Source of the DNA: Hyphomicrobiaceae bacterium
Lineage (GTDB): Bacteria; Pseudomonadota; Alphaproteobacteria; Rhizobiales; Hyphomicrobiaceae
NCBI GenBank assembly: GCA_021730785.1
Contig: JAKFWF010000067.1
Location: 1-64,000 of the forward strand
Length of the DNA stretch: 64,000 bases
Direction: 5' to 3'
In this document: positions 11,314 through 23,721 of the stretch, one piece after another
How positions within the stretch are numbered: the first letter of the stretch is position 1
Layout of the letters: the number at the start of each line of letters is the position of its first letter
Position numbers and translations under genes: made by a program
Notes under the pieces: generated by a model
The model's input: the letters and a program-made list of their open reading frames with translations, nothing else
Told to the model about the DNA's origin: nothing
Databases searched by the model: none

Positions 11314-12550
11314 CCGCGAAGTGTTCGAAATTATCGCGCTGGGCGGCCAGGGCGACGGCATCGCCGGCGACAGCGCTGCGCGTACGTTCGTGCCCTTTGC
11401 TTTGCCGGGCGAGTCGTGGCGCAAGGCCGGTGACGCGTACGTGCGCGACGGCGCGGCAAGTGCGGACCGAGTTGCGCCCGCCTGCCGCCATTTCGGGTCG
11501 TGTGGCGGCTGCGTCGCCCAGCACATGGCGCCCGCTCTCTATGGACGGTGGAAGCGGCAGATCCTGGTTGATGCCCTGCAGGCGGCCGATATCAACGCTG
11601 TCGTGGCGCCGCTGGCGCCGATGCCGCCCGCATCGCGCCGGCGGATCGTTCTGGCGGCGCTGCGGCTGCCGGAGGGTGTCGCACTCGGCTTCCACACACG
11701 CAGCAGCCGCCGCTTGCTGCCGATCGAGATGTGCACGATCGCCGATCCGATGATCACGGACGCTCTGCCGGCCCTGCGGCAGGTGGCGGGTCGCCTGCTG
11801 CGGCATCGCGACGAGATGCGCATGACGGTGACACGCGTCGACGCGGGCCTCGATGTCGCCGTCGAAGGCGGCACGCGCGACATCGGTGCGGCCGAGCGCA
11901 CGGCGCTGGCCGACATCATCCAGCAGGGTCGGATCCTGCGCCTGTCGGTCGACGGCGAACCCATCATCACGCGCGGCGATCCATTCCTCACCCTCGGGCA
12001 GGTCCGCGTCGTGCCCGCGCCCGGCGTATTCTTGCAGGCGTTGCCCGCCGCCGAACAGCAGATGGTGGAGATCGTCTCGGCGGCGGTGGGCACTGCCAAG
12101 GCGGTCGCCGATCTGTTCTCGGGCGTCGGCACGTTTGCCCTGCCGCTGGCTGCACGCGCACGCGTTCTCGCGATCGACAGCGACGCCAAAGCACTCGCAG
12201 CCCTCGATGCGGGCCAACGCCGGGTCCAAGGCTTGAAACCGATCGAAGTGCGCGAGCGCGATCTGGTGCGCGAACCGCTCGGCCGCAAGGAACTCGAAGG
12301 CTTCGATGCCGTGGTGTTCGATCCGCCCCGCGCCGGCGCCGAGGCCCAAGCCACGATGCTGGCGAAATCCACTGTGCGAACTGTCATTGCGGTGTCGTGC
12401 AATCCAACGACGCTCGCACGCGATGCGGCCCTGTTGCTCGATGGCGGCTATCAGCTGCACTCGGTGACGCCGATCGACCAATTCCTCTATGCGAACCACC
12501 TGGAGGCCGTCGCCGTGTTCGCGCGGCCCGGCAAGAAAAAGCGCGGATAG
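11306..12550 (+). CDS. TrmA/RumA-family class I SAM-dependent RNA methyltransferase
   Basis: CxxCGGC-type Fe-S motif (CRHFGSCGGC), VADLFSGVGTFALPLA, FDPPRAGAEAQ, VSCNPTTLARD; GTG start overlaps tlyA. Confidence 0.88.
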   Translation: MVDREVFEIIALGGQGDGIAGDSAARTFVPFALPGESWRKAGDAYVRDGAASADRVAPACRHFGSCGGCVAQHMAPALYGRWKRQILVDALQAADINAVVAPLAPMPPASRRRIVLAALRLPEGVALGFHTRSSRRLLPIEMCTIADPMITDALPALRQVAGRLLRHRDEMRMTVTRVDAGLDVAVEGGTRDIGAAERTALADIIQQGRILRLSVDGEPIITRGDPFLTLGQVRVVPAPGVFLQALPAAEQQMVEIVSAAVGTAKAVADLFSGVGTFALPLAARARVLAIDSDAKALAALDAGQRRVQGLKPIEVRERDLVREPLGRKELEGFDAVVFDPPRAGAEAQATMLAKSTVRTVIAVSCNPTTLARDAALLLDGGYQLHSVTPIDQFLYANHLEAVAVFARPGKKKRG

Positions 12551-12557
12551 GGCTGTG

Positions 12558-13250
12558 ATGTTCGAGACCTTGACCCTGGCTTTCGATCTCGACGGCACGC
12601 TCGTCGATACCGCGCCCGATCTGATCGCGGCGGCGAACCACGTTCTCGTGTCGCAGGCGCTTGCCCCGGTCGCAGCGGAGGATATCCGCGATCAGATCAG
12701 TTTTGGCGCGCGTGCCATGATCACGAAGGCACTTGGGCTCAGGCGCACGGAGCGCAGCGTGGTCGAGGTGGACGCGCTGCTTGCCGTTTTTCTCAAGCAC
12801 TACGAAGCCAACATCGCCGTGCACAGCCGCCCGTTCCCGCATGTCGTCGAACTGCTCGCGGCTTATCGCCGGCGCGGCTGCCGCCTGGCCGTTTGCACCA
12901 ACAAGCGCGAGGGACTGTCACGGTTGCTACTCGGCGAACTCGGCATGCTGGAGCTGTTTGATGCGGTCGCCGGCCGCGACACGTTCCCCGTGCATAAGCC
13001 CGATCCTGACCATCTGCTGGGTGCGATCCGGCTGGCTGGAGGCGCGCGTGCGCACGCGGTGATGGTTGGCGACAGCGACACGGACATCGCCACCGCGCGG
13101 GCGGCCAGCGTGCCCTCGATCGCGGTCACGTTCGGCTACACCGACGTACCGGTGCACGACCTCGGGCCGACCGCCATCATTGATGACTATCGCCAGTTCG
13201 ACGCGACCCTGGCGCAAGTGCTGGCCCGGCGCACGGGCACTGGCGCGTAG
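12558..13250 (+). CDS. gph: HAD-family phosphoglycolate phosphatase
   Basis: LAFDLDGTLVDTAPDL; VCTNKREGL; VMVGDSDTDIATARAA. Confidence 0.88.
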   Translation: MFETLTLAFDLDGTLVDTAPDLIAAANHVLVSQALAPVAAEDIRDQISFGARAMITKALGLRRTERSVVEVDALLAVFLKHYEANIAVHSRPFPHVVELLAAYRRRGCRLAVCTNKREGLSRLLLGELGMLELFDAVAGRDTFPVHKPDPDHLLGAIRLAGGARAHAVMVGDSDTDIATARAASVPSIAVTFGYTDVPVHDLGPTAIIDDYRQFDATLAQVLARRTGTGA

Positions 13251-13383
13251 CGCTCGCCGGAGGCTGCCGCAGCGGTGGCCAAGGTCGCGGTCGTGCCATA
13301 TTCGGCCGTCATCACCCCACATCAGGCGCGGGAGTCGGGGACCCGCCAGCTTGCTCAACCAATGCCGAGATAGGACATCAGCC

Positions 13384-13650
13384 ATGATGAAATCCCTGAT
13401 CGCAGCTGTCGCCGTCACGGTACTTGGTACGGGCGTAGCATTCGCCGAGACACGGGTCGCCAATTCCGATGACTGCCTCAAGGTCGCTTTCGATCTTGCC
13501 TTGGTGGCCGAGAGCAAGAATTTGTCCAACGAGAAGCTGGACCAAATCGAGGATCTGCTCACCAGGATGGAAACGCACTGCGACGCCAAGCAGTTCGTCG
13601 AGGCCGCCGCCGTGGCGAGCGACCTGAAGCTCATCCTGGCGAAGGAATAG
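13384..13650 (+). CDS. Small secreted hypothetical protein
   Basis: MMKSLIAAVAVTVLGTGVAFAETRV signal peptide; 88 aa. Confidence 0.65.
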   Translation: MMKSLIAAVAVTVLGTGVAFAETRVANSDDCLKVAFDLALVAESKNLSNEKLDQIEDLLTRMETHCDAKQFVEAAAVASDLKLILAKE

Positions 13651-13805
13651 ACGGCGCGCCCGATTGCGCATCGCAGCTTTCACTTCGTCGGCCGACGGGG
13701 ACACGCGCCATCCGTTTTGTTCACGGCAGATGGCAGGTTTCGGGTCGGACCAGGGCAACCTTGCGTGCTATGGCGTGCGCTTGCACCACTGCCATAGGTT
13801 GACCC

Positions 13806-14717
13806 ATGAACGCCCCCGCGCCCCACATGTCCCCGAGCCAGTGGGGGCTGCTCGTTGTGCTCGCAATTCTCTGGGGCGGCTCGTTTCTATTCATCGGGAT
13901 TGCCGTCAAGGAACTTCCCGTGTTCACGATCGTGCTGGCGCGCATCGCGCTGGCCGCCGCCATTCTGGTGCCGGTGGTCTATGCACTGGGCTACAGGCTG
14001 CCCGGGAGTTTCGCGTCCTGGCAGCCGTTCTTTGTCATGGCGCTGCTCAATAACGTCATCCCCTTTTCGCTGATCGTGGCGGGCCAGAAGGAGATCGCAA
14101 GCGGGCTCGCTTCGGTGCTGAATGCGACGACACCGGTATTTTCCCTGCTGGTCGCAAACTGGTTCGCCGGCGAGACGCTCCGGGCGAACAAGCTCGCTGG
14201 CGTGGCGCTCGGCATCGCCGGCGTCGCCATTCTGGTTGGCCCGGAAGCGCTGTTCGGCCGCGCGTCGAGCGTGATCGGCATGCTATGCATGCTGGGGGCG
14301 GCGCTGTCCTACGGGTTTTCGGCCCTGTGGGGGCGCCGCCTGCGGGCGCATCCGCCACTCGTGACGGCGACCTCGCAGTTGATCTGCTCGACGCTCGTCA
14401 TGCTGCCGATCGCGCTCGTAGCCGACCAGCCCTGGCGCTTGGCCGTGCCTAATGGCGAGACGATCATCGCGCTGGTTGCGCTCGCCGTCCTCGCGACGGC
14501 ACTCGCCTACGTCGTGTTCTTCCGCATCATGGCAGTGTCGGGTTCCAACAACGTGATGCTCGTCACTCTACTGATCCCGCTGTTTGCGATCCCCATGGGC
14601 GCCTGGTGGCTCGGCGAAAGCCTGCTGCCGCGCCACTTTGCGGGTGCCGCCATCATCGGGCTGTCGCTGCTGGTGATCGACGGGCGGCTGCTGCCGGGTC
14701 GGCGCGCGGTCGCCTGA
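13806..14717 (+). CDS. EamA/DMT-family transporter
   Basis: Ten-helix hydrophobic pattern, WGGSFLFIGIAVKELP, LAGVALGIAGVAILVGPEAL. Confidence 0.88.
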   Translation: MNAPAPHMSPSQWGLLVVLAILWGGSFLFIGIAVKELPVFTIVLARIALAAAILVPVVYALGYRLPGSFASWQPFFVMALLNNVIPFSLIVAGQKEIASGLASVLNATTPVFSLLVANWFAGETLRANKLAGVALGIAGVAILVGPEALFGRASSVIGMLCMLGAALSYGFSALWGRRLRAHPPLVTATSQLICSTLVMLPIALVADQPWRLAVPNGETIIALVALAVLATALAYVVFFRIMAVSGSNNVMLVTLLIPLFAIPMGAWWLGESLLPRHFAGAAIIGLSLLVIDGRLLPGRRAVA

Positions 14718-14723
14718 TGCGAC

Positions 14724-16250
14724 CTACTCCAGCCGCTCGGCCATGTGGAACTCGCGTGCGAGGTTGCCGAAGCGGGTGAAGTTCGGCTCGAACGCGAGTT
14801 GAACGCTGCCGACCGGGCCGTGACGTTGCTTGCCGATGATGACTTCGGCTTTGCCGGACACCATCTGCATCTTGGTCATCCAATCCTGGAATTCGGCCGT
14901 GCCTTCCGATGGCTTGGTGCGCTCGACGTAGTACTCCTCGCGGTAGACGAACAGCACCACGTCGGCGTCCTGCTCGATCGAGCCCGATTCTCGCAGGTCG
15001 GAGAGCTGCGGGCGCTTGTCCTCGCGCTGCTCGACCTGGCGCGACAGCTGCGACAGTGCCATGATCGGGCAGCCGAGTTCCTTGGCCAGCGCCTTGAGCC
15101 CGGTAGTGATCTCGGTGATCTCCTGCACGCGGTTCGCGTTCGAATTCTTCGATGAACCCGACAGCAGCTGCAGGTAGTCGACGACCAGCAGGCCAAGCCC
15201 GTGCTGGCGCTTCAACTTGCGCGCCCGCGCCGCCAGCTGGGCAATCGAGATGCCGCCCGTCTGGTCGATGAAGAGTGGGATGCGCGCCATTTCCTGGCTC
15301 ACGGCCACCAAGCGGCGGAACTCTTCCTCCGTGATCATACCACGTCGGATCTTCTCGGAACTGATCTCGGCCTGCTCGGCCAGAATACGGGTCGCGAGCT
15401 GCTCGGCCGACATTTCGAGCGAGAAAAAGCCGACGACGCCGCCGTTCGTCACCTTCAAGATGCCGTCCGCCTGTTTCTCGGTCTCGAATTTCTTGGCGAT
15501 GTTGTAGGCGATGTTGGTTGCCAGTGCGGTCTTGCCCATGGAGGGGCGGCCGGCGAGCACGATCAAATCGGAGGCCTGGAGGCCGCCCATCTTGGCATCA
15601 AGGTCGGACAGACCCGAGGATACGCCCGACAGGTGGCCGTCACGCTGGTAGGCGGCGTTCGCCATCTTGATCGCTTCGGTCAGCGCATGGCCGAAGGTCT
15701 GAAAACCCTGGCCATACTTGCCGCTTTCGGCGAGTTCATAGAGGCGGCTTTCGGCCTCCTGGATTTGTGTCTCAGGCGGAAAGTCGACCGGGCTGTCGTA
15801 GGCGGTCACCACCATCTCCTCGCCGATCGTGATGAGGGCGCGACGGGTCGCCAGATCATAGATCGTGCGCCCATAGTCGGCGGCGTTGATGATGGTCGTC
15901 GCGTTGGCGGCGAGACGGCCTAGGTATTGCGGCACGGTGAGCTCTTCGGTCACGGGCTCGGCCGTCTCGAAGAACGTGCGCAACGTCACCGGCGTCGCCT
16001 GTTTGCCAGCCTGGATCAGCTTGCCGGCAATCTCGTAGATCTGCGCGTGCAGGGGATCATAGAAATGCGTCATGTCGAGGAAGGCCGACACGCGGTCCAT
16101 GGCCTCGTTGTTGACGAGGATGGCACCGAGGAGCGCCTGTTCGGCCTCGATGTTGTGCGGCGATTGGCGGAACTCGAGCGGGCCGTCGGCGCGGGCCTGG
16201 GCTTTGAGTTGGTCGGTGCGGAGGAGGGCGGCGGGTGCTGTCTGGTTCAT
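14724..16250 (-). CDS. dnaB: Replicative DNA helicase DnaB
   Basis: APHNIEAEQALLGAIL-like, LIVLAGRPSMGKTALATNIAYN, GFFSLEMSAEQLATRIL, LLVVDYLQLL. Confidence 0.97.
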   Translation of the reverse strand: MNQTAPAALLRTDQLKAQARADGPLEFRQSPHNIEAEQALLGAILVNNEAMDRVSAFLDMTHFYDPLHAQIYEIAGKLIQAGKQATPVTLRTFFETAEPVTEELTVPQYLGRLAANATTIINAADYGRTIYDLATRRALITIGEEMVVTAYDSPVDFPPETQIQEAESRLYELAESGKYGQGFQTFGHALTEAIKMANAAYQRDGHLSGVSSGLSDLDAKMGGLQASDLIVLAGRPSMGKTALATNIAYNIAKKFETEKQADGILKVTNGGVVGFFSLEMSAEQLATRILAEQAEISSEKIRRGMITEEEFRRLVAVSQEMARIPLFIDQTGGISIAQLAARARKLKRQHGLGLLVVDYLQLLSGSSKNSNANRVQEITEITTGLKALAKELGCPIMALSQLSRQVEQREDKRPQLSDLRESGSIEQDADVVLFVYREEYYVERTKPSEGTAEFQDWMTKMQMVSGKAEVIIGKQRHGPVGSVQLAFEPNFTRFGNLAREFHMAERLE

Positions 16251-16428
16251 GGGAACGGGTGTAGGTGATTCGTGTCGTGGCAAGCCGGAGCGAACCGACA
16301 CCGTCCCCGTTATGCACACACGCTCGATTTAACCCTAGGCCGTGACGCGAATCGCACGCGGCAGCGATCGCTCGATTGTTCTGCGGTTGCGTAGTATTGT
16401 GCTGCTGCGCAGACGCAGGACTGGCCGC

Positions 16429-17013
16429 ATGACCGCTGTCGAGAAAATCGAACCGCGTATGACCGTCGACGAATTCTATGAGTTCGACGGCGGTGGGCAC
16501 GTGGGCAAGATCGAACTGGTGCACGGCCGCTTGCGCCTGCAGTCCTATGCCAGCGGCGGACATGCGACGATCCAGGGGAACATCACAGGAATGTTGCACG
16601 CGCATTTGCGTGCAAAGCGTCCAGGCTGCCGCGTCGGGAATGAACCGGGCGTGGTGCCGACGTTTGATCCAAAGCGCAACATTCGCAAGCCTGACGTGGT
16701 CGTCACCTGTACGCCACATACAACCGGGGAGCGGTCGTTCCCGAATCCGATCCTGATCGTCGAGGTCTTGTCGCCCAGCAATGCCGACGAGACCTGGGAG
16801 AGCATCCAGGCCTGCGCGACGATCGGCTCGGTCGTCGAAATCCTGGTGGTCGACAGCGAGACGATCGACGTTCAGGTGTTTCGCCGCGACGACAAGGGGG
16901 TCTGGCCGATGGAGCCCGAGCGCGTGCCCCTGGGCGGCATGGTGCGGCTCGCCTCGCTCGAGTTCGAGATGCCAGTGGCTGAGATCTACCGCGGCACGGA
17001 GACGGGACATTAG
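16429..17013 (+). CDS. Uma2-family putative endonuclease (DUF820-like)
   Basis: MTVDEFYEFDG...KIELVHGRL; RKPDVVVTC; PILIVEVLSPSNA. Confidence 0.8.
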   Translation: MTAVEKIEPRMTVDEFYEFDGGGHVGKIELVHGRLRLQSYASGGHATIQGNITGMLHAHLRAKRPGCRVGNEPGVVPTFDPKRNIRKPDVVVTCTPHTTGERSFPNPILIVEVLSPSNADETWESIQACATIGSVVEILVVDSETIDVQVFRRDDKGVWPMEPERVPLGGMVRLASLEFEMPVAEIYRGTETGH

Positions 17014-17124
17014 GGGCGCCTCGCGTATGCGCGGGCAGCTGAACGTCGACTGCCAACAGGTCGCTGGCCTATTGCATCGGCGGCGCCTAACGTTGCGCGC
17101 GCAACGGGGCAGGGTGACCGAGTG

Positions 17125-18414
17125 ATGGCACGTGAAGACGACACTGCGATGCCCGGCGTGTGGGCGCCAGCGATGGCACCGGCAGTGCCGCGCGATTTAT
17201 GCACCGACTGCGGGATCTCGCGCACGCCCGAGCACAAGCGCTGCGGGCAGGCCTGCCAGTTCATCAAGCCCGACTATGCCGGCCTCGAAGCACGCGTGCA
17301 TGGCCGTGCCCGAGACGCCAGCCGGCCGGACGAAGTGCATTTCGGCCCGTTCCGTCGCATGGTGCGGGCAAGCCTGAAGGTGCCGCGCGAGAACGCCCAG
17401 TGGACCGGCATCACGACCCGCATCGCCGAGCGGCTGCTGGAAACGCAGGCGGTCGATGCGATCCTCACCATGGCGCCCGATCCGGCAGACAAGTGGCGAC
17501 CGGTGCCGGTGATCGTCACCTCGGTTGCCGGGCTCAGCCTGTGCCGCGGCATGCGTATGGGTTACGCGCCGCTGCTCGCTTTGCTGGAACCGGCGCGGGC
17601 CAAGGGCTACAAGCGGATTGCGGTCATCGGCATTCCCTGCCAGGTCCATGCGCTGCGCAAGCTCGAAGCGGACCTCGGCTTCGACAGCATCACGGTGATC
17701 GGCACGCCGTGCTCGGACAACACGACCACGGCGAACTTTCATACCTTCCTCGCGCTGCTGGCGGACGATCCGGCGACCATCACCTATCTCGAGTTCCGCG
17801 CCGACTATCATGTGGAGCTGCGCTTCAGCGACGGCCGGGTAAAGGAAATCCCCTTTTTACTCCTGCCGATCTCGAAGCTGCCGGGCGATTTCTTTCCGCT
17901 CACCTGCCGCACCTGCGTCGATTACACCAACAGCCTGGCCGACATCACGGTCGGCTACATGGGGGGAGAAGGCGAGCAATGGCTGCTCGTGCGCAATCAG
18001 CGCGGCGAAGAGCTGCTGCGGCTGCTGGGCGACGAGGTGCGGCTTGCCGGTCCAGGCAGTGCCGGCAAGCGACAGGGTGCGGTCAAGGGGTTCATCGCCA
18101 ACACGGCGCGGGCGGCCGGCGGCTTGCCCCTGCGCGGTATGCCAAACTGGCTGCGGCCACTGGTGGGCTGGCTGATGCCGCGGATCGGTCCGCGCGGCCT
18201 GGAGTTTGCCCGTGCCAGGGTGGAGATGAAGGCGGCCGAAACCATCCTGCATCTGCGCCGCCAGCATCCAGCCCGCATGCGCTCGATGATCCCGGCGCAC
18301 GTATGGGCGCTGATGCAACCTTATGGCATCGTGCCGGGGGACGGTGAGCGAGGTGCTGCAGGCCATCGGGTCGACAGCGAAGTCGACCGCCCCTCGGGCC
18401 GCCAAGGCAGTTGA
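17125..18414 (+). CDS. FrhB-family (F420 hydrogenase/dehydrogenase beta subunit) protein, similar to BciB / 7-hydroxymethyl chlorophyll a reductase
   Basis: CTDCGISRTPEHKRCGQACQFIKP; GIPCQVHALRKLE; IGTPCSDNTTT; LPGDFFPLTCRTCVDYTNSLADITVGYMGG; alternative GTG start at 17122. Confidence 0.82.
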   Translation: MAREDDTAMPGVWAPAMAPAVPRDLCTDCGISRTPEHKRCGQACQFIKPDYAGLEARVHGRARDASRPDEVHFGPFRRMVRASLKVPRENAQWTGITTRIAERLLETQAVDAILTMAPDPADKWRPVPVIVTSVAGLSLCRGMRMGYAPLLALLEPARAKGYKRIAVIGIPCQVHALRKLEADLGFDSITVIGTPCSDNTTTANFHTFLALLADDPATITYLEFRADYHVELRFSDGRVKEIPFLLLPISKLPGDFFPLTCRTCVDYTNSLADITVGYMGGEGEQWLLVRNQRGEELLRLLGDEVRLAGPGSAGKRQGAVKGFIANTARAAGGLPLRGMPNWLRPLVGWLMPRIGPRGLEFARARVEMKAAETILHLRRQHPARMRSMIPAHVWALMQPYGIVPGDGERGAAGHRVDSEVDRPSGRQGS

Positions 18415-18637
18415 ATTTCGCCCGGCCAAGTCGAAATGGCGAGGGGTTTGCTTCGCCCGCGGCGGTGGCTTCGGCACGTCCGGCTTTGACACAGCCAGGA
18501 CGACGATTAAGCGTGCCTAAACCCTAGCGTAAATTTATCGGCGCCGCTGCTATCGAGTCGTGCGCCGATTAGTACAATTTTATCGAGGTTGGTGCCTTTA
18601 TGTTCGCTCGGGGTTTTCTGTTCGGGTGGGGTGCGTA

Positions 18638-19947
18638 ATGCGTTTTCAGAATCTGCTTAACCGTTTCAAGGACAACGAACGCGGCTCGATTGCCATTGTG
18701 TTTGCGCTCAGCCTCGTCGCCTTGATCGGCATTACCGGCCTCGCCGTCGACGCGTCGCGCGCCTACAGTGTGTCGGGTCGCATCGGGTCGGTACTCGACT
18801 CGGCTGGACTGGCCGGCGCTAAACTGCTGGAAAGAGATTCCGCATCTGACAATGACATCAGGGATGCAGCCCAGGCCTATTTCAGGGTCCACGCCGACAG
18901 AAAGGTGCTCGATGGTCTGGAGTACCGGAATTTCACGACGATTATCGATCGGCCGAATAACAAGGTCGTCACCCGCGTCGAGGTGAAGCTGCCGACCTTG
19001 TTTGCGCAGGTGCTCGGGATCCCGGAATTCGAGTTCAATCGTGATTCAACTGTCGTCTTGAATACGCAGAAGATTGAACTCGCCATGGTGCTCGATATTA
19101 CGGGCTCCATGAACGACAACGGTAAGCTGCCAGCCCTGAAAGCGGCAGCGACCAGCCTCATCGATGATTTGATGAGCGGCTCGACGACGGAAGATTCGAT
19201 CCGCATTGCGGTCGCGCCATTCTCGGCCTCAGTCAATGCCGGCGCCTTGGCAAGCAGAGTGAGCGCCTCGCCGGCGGTCACGACGTGCGGTAGTTCGTTC
19301 GATTTTGATTACAGGTGCCGCACCACCGCGGGTCTCGATGTCGATACCTGTGTCATCGAGCGTGTCAACAGCCAGGCATTCACCGATGCCGCCCCGGTCG
19401 GCGCCGATATTTTGCCCGCCGTACCGTCGACGCCCTACGGCAATTACAGCTGCCCGCCTTCGACCGTTATTCCGCTGCTGGGCAAGAGCCAGGTCAATAC
19501 CCTGAAGTCGACCATCAACGGCTACGTTGCGCTCGGCGCCACCGCCGGTCACATCGGCACGGCCTGGGGCTGGTACCTGCTGTCACCAAACTGGGCAAGC
19601 GTGCTGCCGTCCGCCAGCGCGCCCAAGCCCTACAATCAGTCCGACGTATCGAAGTATGTGATTTTCCTGACCGACGGCATCTTCAATACGTCGTTCAAGT
19701 CAGGTTCGGCCACGGACCCGACGACGCAGATGAACGAGTCATTCTCCCAGTTCCAGTCCCTGTGCAACGCCATGAAGGCCAAGGGCATCACCGTCTATAC
19801 GATTGCCCTCGACCTGCTCGATTCCCGTGCGCTGGCGGAACTGGCCACATGCGGTGGCGGCAACAGCTACACGGCCGCAAACGGCAGTGAGCTGAATGCC
19901 GTGTTCAAGAACATCGTCAAGCAGCTGAACACCCTGCGCGTTTCCGG

Positions 19948-19951
<4 letters not shown>
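18638..19951 (+). CDS. TadG-like pilus-assembly protein with von Willebrand A domain
   Basis: [39 protein letters not shown]-like [12 protein letters not shown] opens at 18560. Confidence 0.85.
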
Positions 19952-21897
<1,946 letters not shown>

Positions 21898-22011
21898 TGT
21901 CTCCAAGGGCGTGACGTGATTTTGCCGCCACTATGGCGAGGCAGGCGCGCTGCTGCAATTGTGTCGTTGGTCGTATGCCGCGAAACACCGGCATGTGTTC
22001 GTCGTCTGTGC

Positions 22012-22596
22012 TCAGCTGAGCGGAGAACAGCGCGACTTTGCAGTTAACGGGAATGGCGCGAGTGGGGCATCCAATTCGAGTTGGCTGTCAGGACGAAGAT
22101 TGTAGCCCTTGTAAAGAGCGGTCAACATCAAGTCCGCGACAGCGATTAGATCCTTTGGCACTCCTGTCGCAACAAAGCGTCGCAGATTCCTATGTTGACT
22201 ACTTGAGACAAAGCCCAATTCCTGCAGTGCAAGTGCTTCGGCTGGTGGCAGGATCAGCGCCGCATTCTCGCCCAGGTGGGTCGCAAAGGCGCCGCTCGCC
22301 GCCTCACACAACATGCGTGCATCGTTCTCGATGAAAATGCACTGTACATACCGATCGCGCGAGGCGGCGGGTGACAGGATCAGGTATCGATTTTTCGAAT
22401 GCGGTTTGCCTGTGGGTCTTTTGGTGTTGTGGACCTGCTCTAGCCGACGCACCACTTCGCAGCGATGCGTTTCGAGAAAAGTAGCCAAGTCTGCAGCTTG
22501 TTGCGCCGTTGCCTGAGGTGTCCCGATTACAACCAGAATTATCGCTGGCAGCAGTTTGCTGCCAAACGACGCCCAACTGCCGAGTGAAAGGCTCAT
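22012..22596 (-). CDS. Secreted hypothetical protein, possible TY-Chap/YbjN-like fold
   Basis: MSLSLGSWASFGSKLLPAIILVVIGTPQATAQ signal; NRYLILSP...RYVQCIFIENDARMLCEAASGAF pattern; start approximate. Confidence 0.45.
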   Translation of the reverse strand: MSLSLGSWASFGSKLLPAIILVVIGTPQATAQQAADLATFLETHRCEVVRRLEQVHNTKRPTGKPHSKNRYLILSPAASRDRYVQCIFIENDARMLCEAASGAFATHLGENAALILPPAEALALQELGFVSSSQHRNLRRFVATGVPKDLIAVADLMLTALYKGYNLRPDSQLELDAPLAPFPLTAKSRCSPLS

Positions 22597-22722
22597 ATTC
22601 CACCCTTTGGCAGCCACTGCTTCTTCACGCCAGACACCATGCTGAACTCCTGCGAGGCATTTGTGTTGCTGCCAGCACCGCTGTCAACGAAGTTGGCTTC
22701 GGCAGATTCCCTCCCGGCAGCG

Positions 22723-23139
22723 TTAGCGCACACCCCAGCCGCCGATGATCGCGCCTTGGATCAGCAGCACGCCGAGCCAGTGGCCGGCATCGATTACGGT
22801 CAGCATGGGCCGGGCACCTTGGAAGGTGTGGTTGGCTGCCATCGAGGGAGCGACGAAGCCGAACCACAGGAAGGCTGCCGACAGCATGCCGTTGCCGATG
22901 GTCGCCGGCACGCCGCCTTTGAGCAAGTGGGCGAACAGGCCAGCCAGCACCCAGGCCATGATCAGCTGGGCGGCGAACGTGATCCCCATCGCCACCGAGA
23001 AGTTTACGGATTTCGTCTGCCGGGCCCCCGCCTCGCCGAGCGCTGCCAGCCAGGGCTTGCTGAGCGCCATGTACCACACCGAACCGAAACCGAAACCAGC
23101 GATCGCTGCCAGCAGGATGATGCCGAAGTTTGCATTCAT
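22723..23139 (-). CDS. DUF1761-type membrane protein
   Basis: GFGFGSVWYMALSKPWLAALG; AAFLWFGFVAPSMAANHTFQGA. Confidence 0.8.
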   Translation of the reverse strand: MNANFGIILLAAIAGFGFGSVWYMALSKPWLAALGEAGARQTKSVNFSVAMGITFAAQLIMAWVLAGLFAHLLKGGVPATIGNGMLSAAFLWFGFVAPSMAANHTFQGARPMLTVIDAGHWLGVLLIQGAIIGGWGVR

Positions 23140-23249
23140 GACGTACGCCTTGCAGTGAACAGTGGGGTGCGACAGGTTTCGGGTCGTTTGTGCGCCGCAG
23201 CTCAGTGTATCAGCAGCGAGGATGAAATTTCCAGCACAGGTGCCAGGCC

Positions 23250-23714
23250 ATGACGATCCGCTTCATTGCCCTCGAGATCGATCTCGTTCAAGGCTGGCGG
23301 GACGGCCGCCCCGACGCCAACGGCCAGCCGCCCGAGCGCGGCATTACGCCGGCCGACGGCTATCCCTGCCGGCACTGCCTGCGGCTCATCGCCAAGGGCG
23401 ACGCCTACCTCACCCTCGCCCATCGCCCGTTCCCAGCCCTCCAGCCCTATGCCGAGGTCGGTCCGATCTTCGTGCATGCGGCGTGCGCACGCGGTGGCGA
23501 TGATGCGCGCATTCCTCACTTCCTTGACAGTCCGCGTTACATGATCCGCGGCTATGGCGCCGACGACCGCATCGTCTACGGCACCGGCCAGATCGTGCCA
23601 ACGCCAGAGATCCCGGCCGCCGCCGAACGCCTGTTCGAGAACACGGATGTCCGCTATGTCCACGTGCGATCGGCGTCGAACAACTGTTACCACTGCCGCA
23701 TTGAGCGAGCGTGA
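23250..23714 (+). CDS. DUF1203-type protein
   Basis: YPCRHCLRLIAKGDAYLTLAHRPF...AEVGPIFVHAACARG. Confidence 0.8.
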   Translation: MTIRFIALEIDLVQGWRDGRPDANGQPPERGITPADGYPCRHCLRLIAKGDAYLTLAHRPFPALQPYAEVGPIFVHAACARGGDDARIPHFLDSPRYMIRGYGADDRIVYGTGQIVPTPEIPAAAERLFENTDVRYVHVRSASNNCYHCRIERA

Positions 23715-23721
23715 GGGCTGC

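Noticed and set aside
16429-18414. Uma2 nuclease plus FrhB-like gene as a defence or mobile module
   Set aside because: Uma2-family genes are often solitary; there is no integrase, toxin-antitoxin signature, boundary repeat or composition shift.
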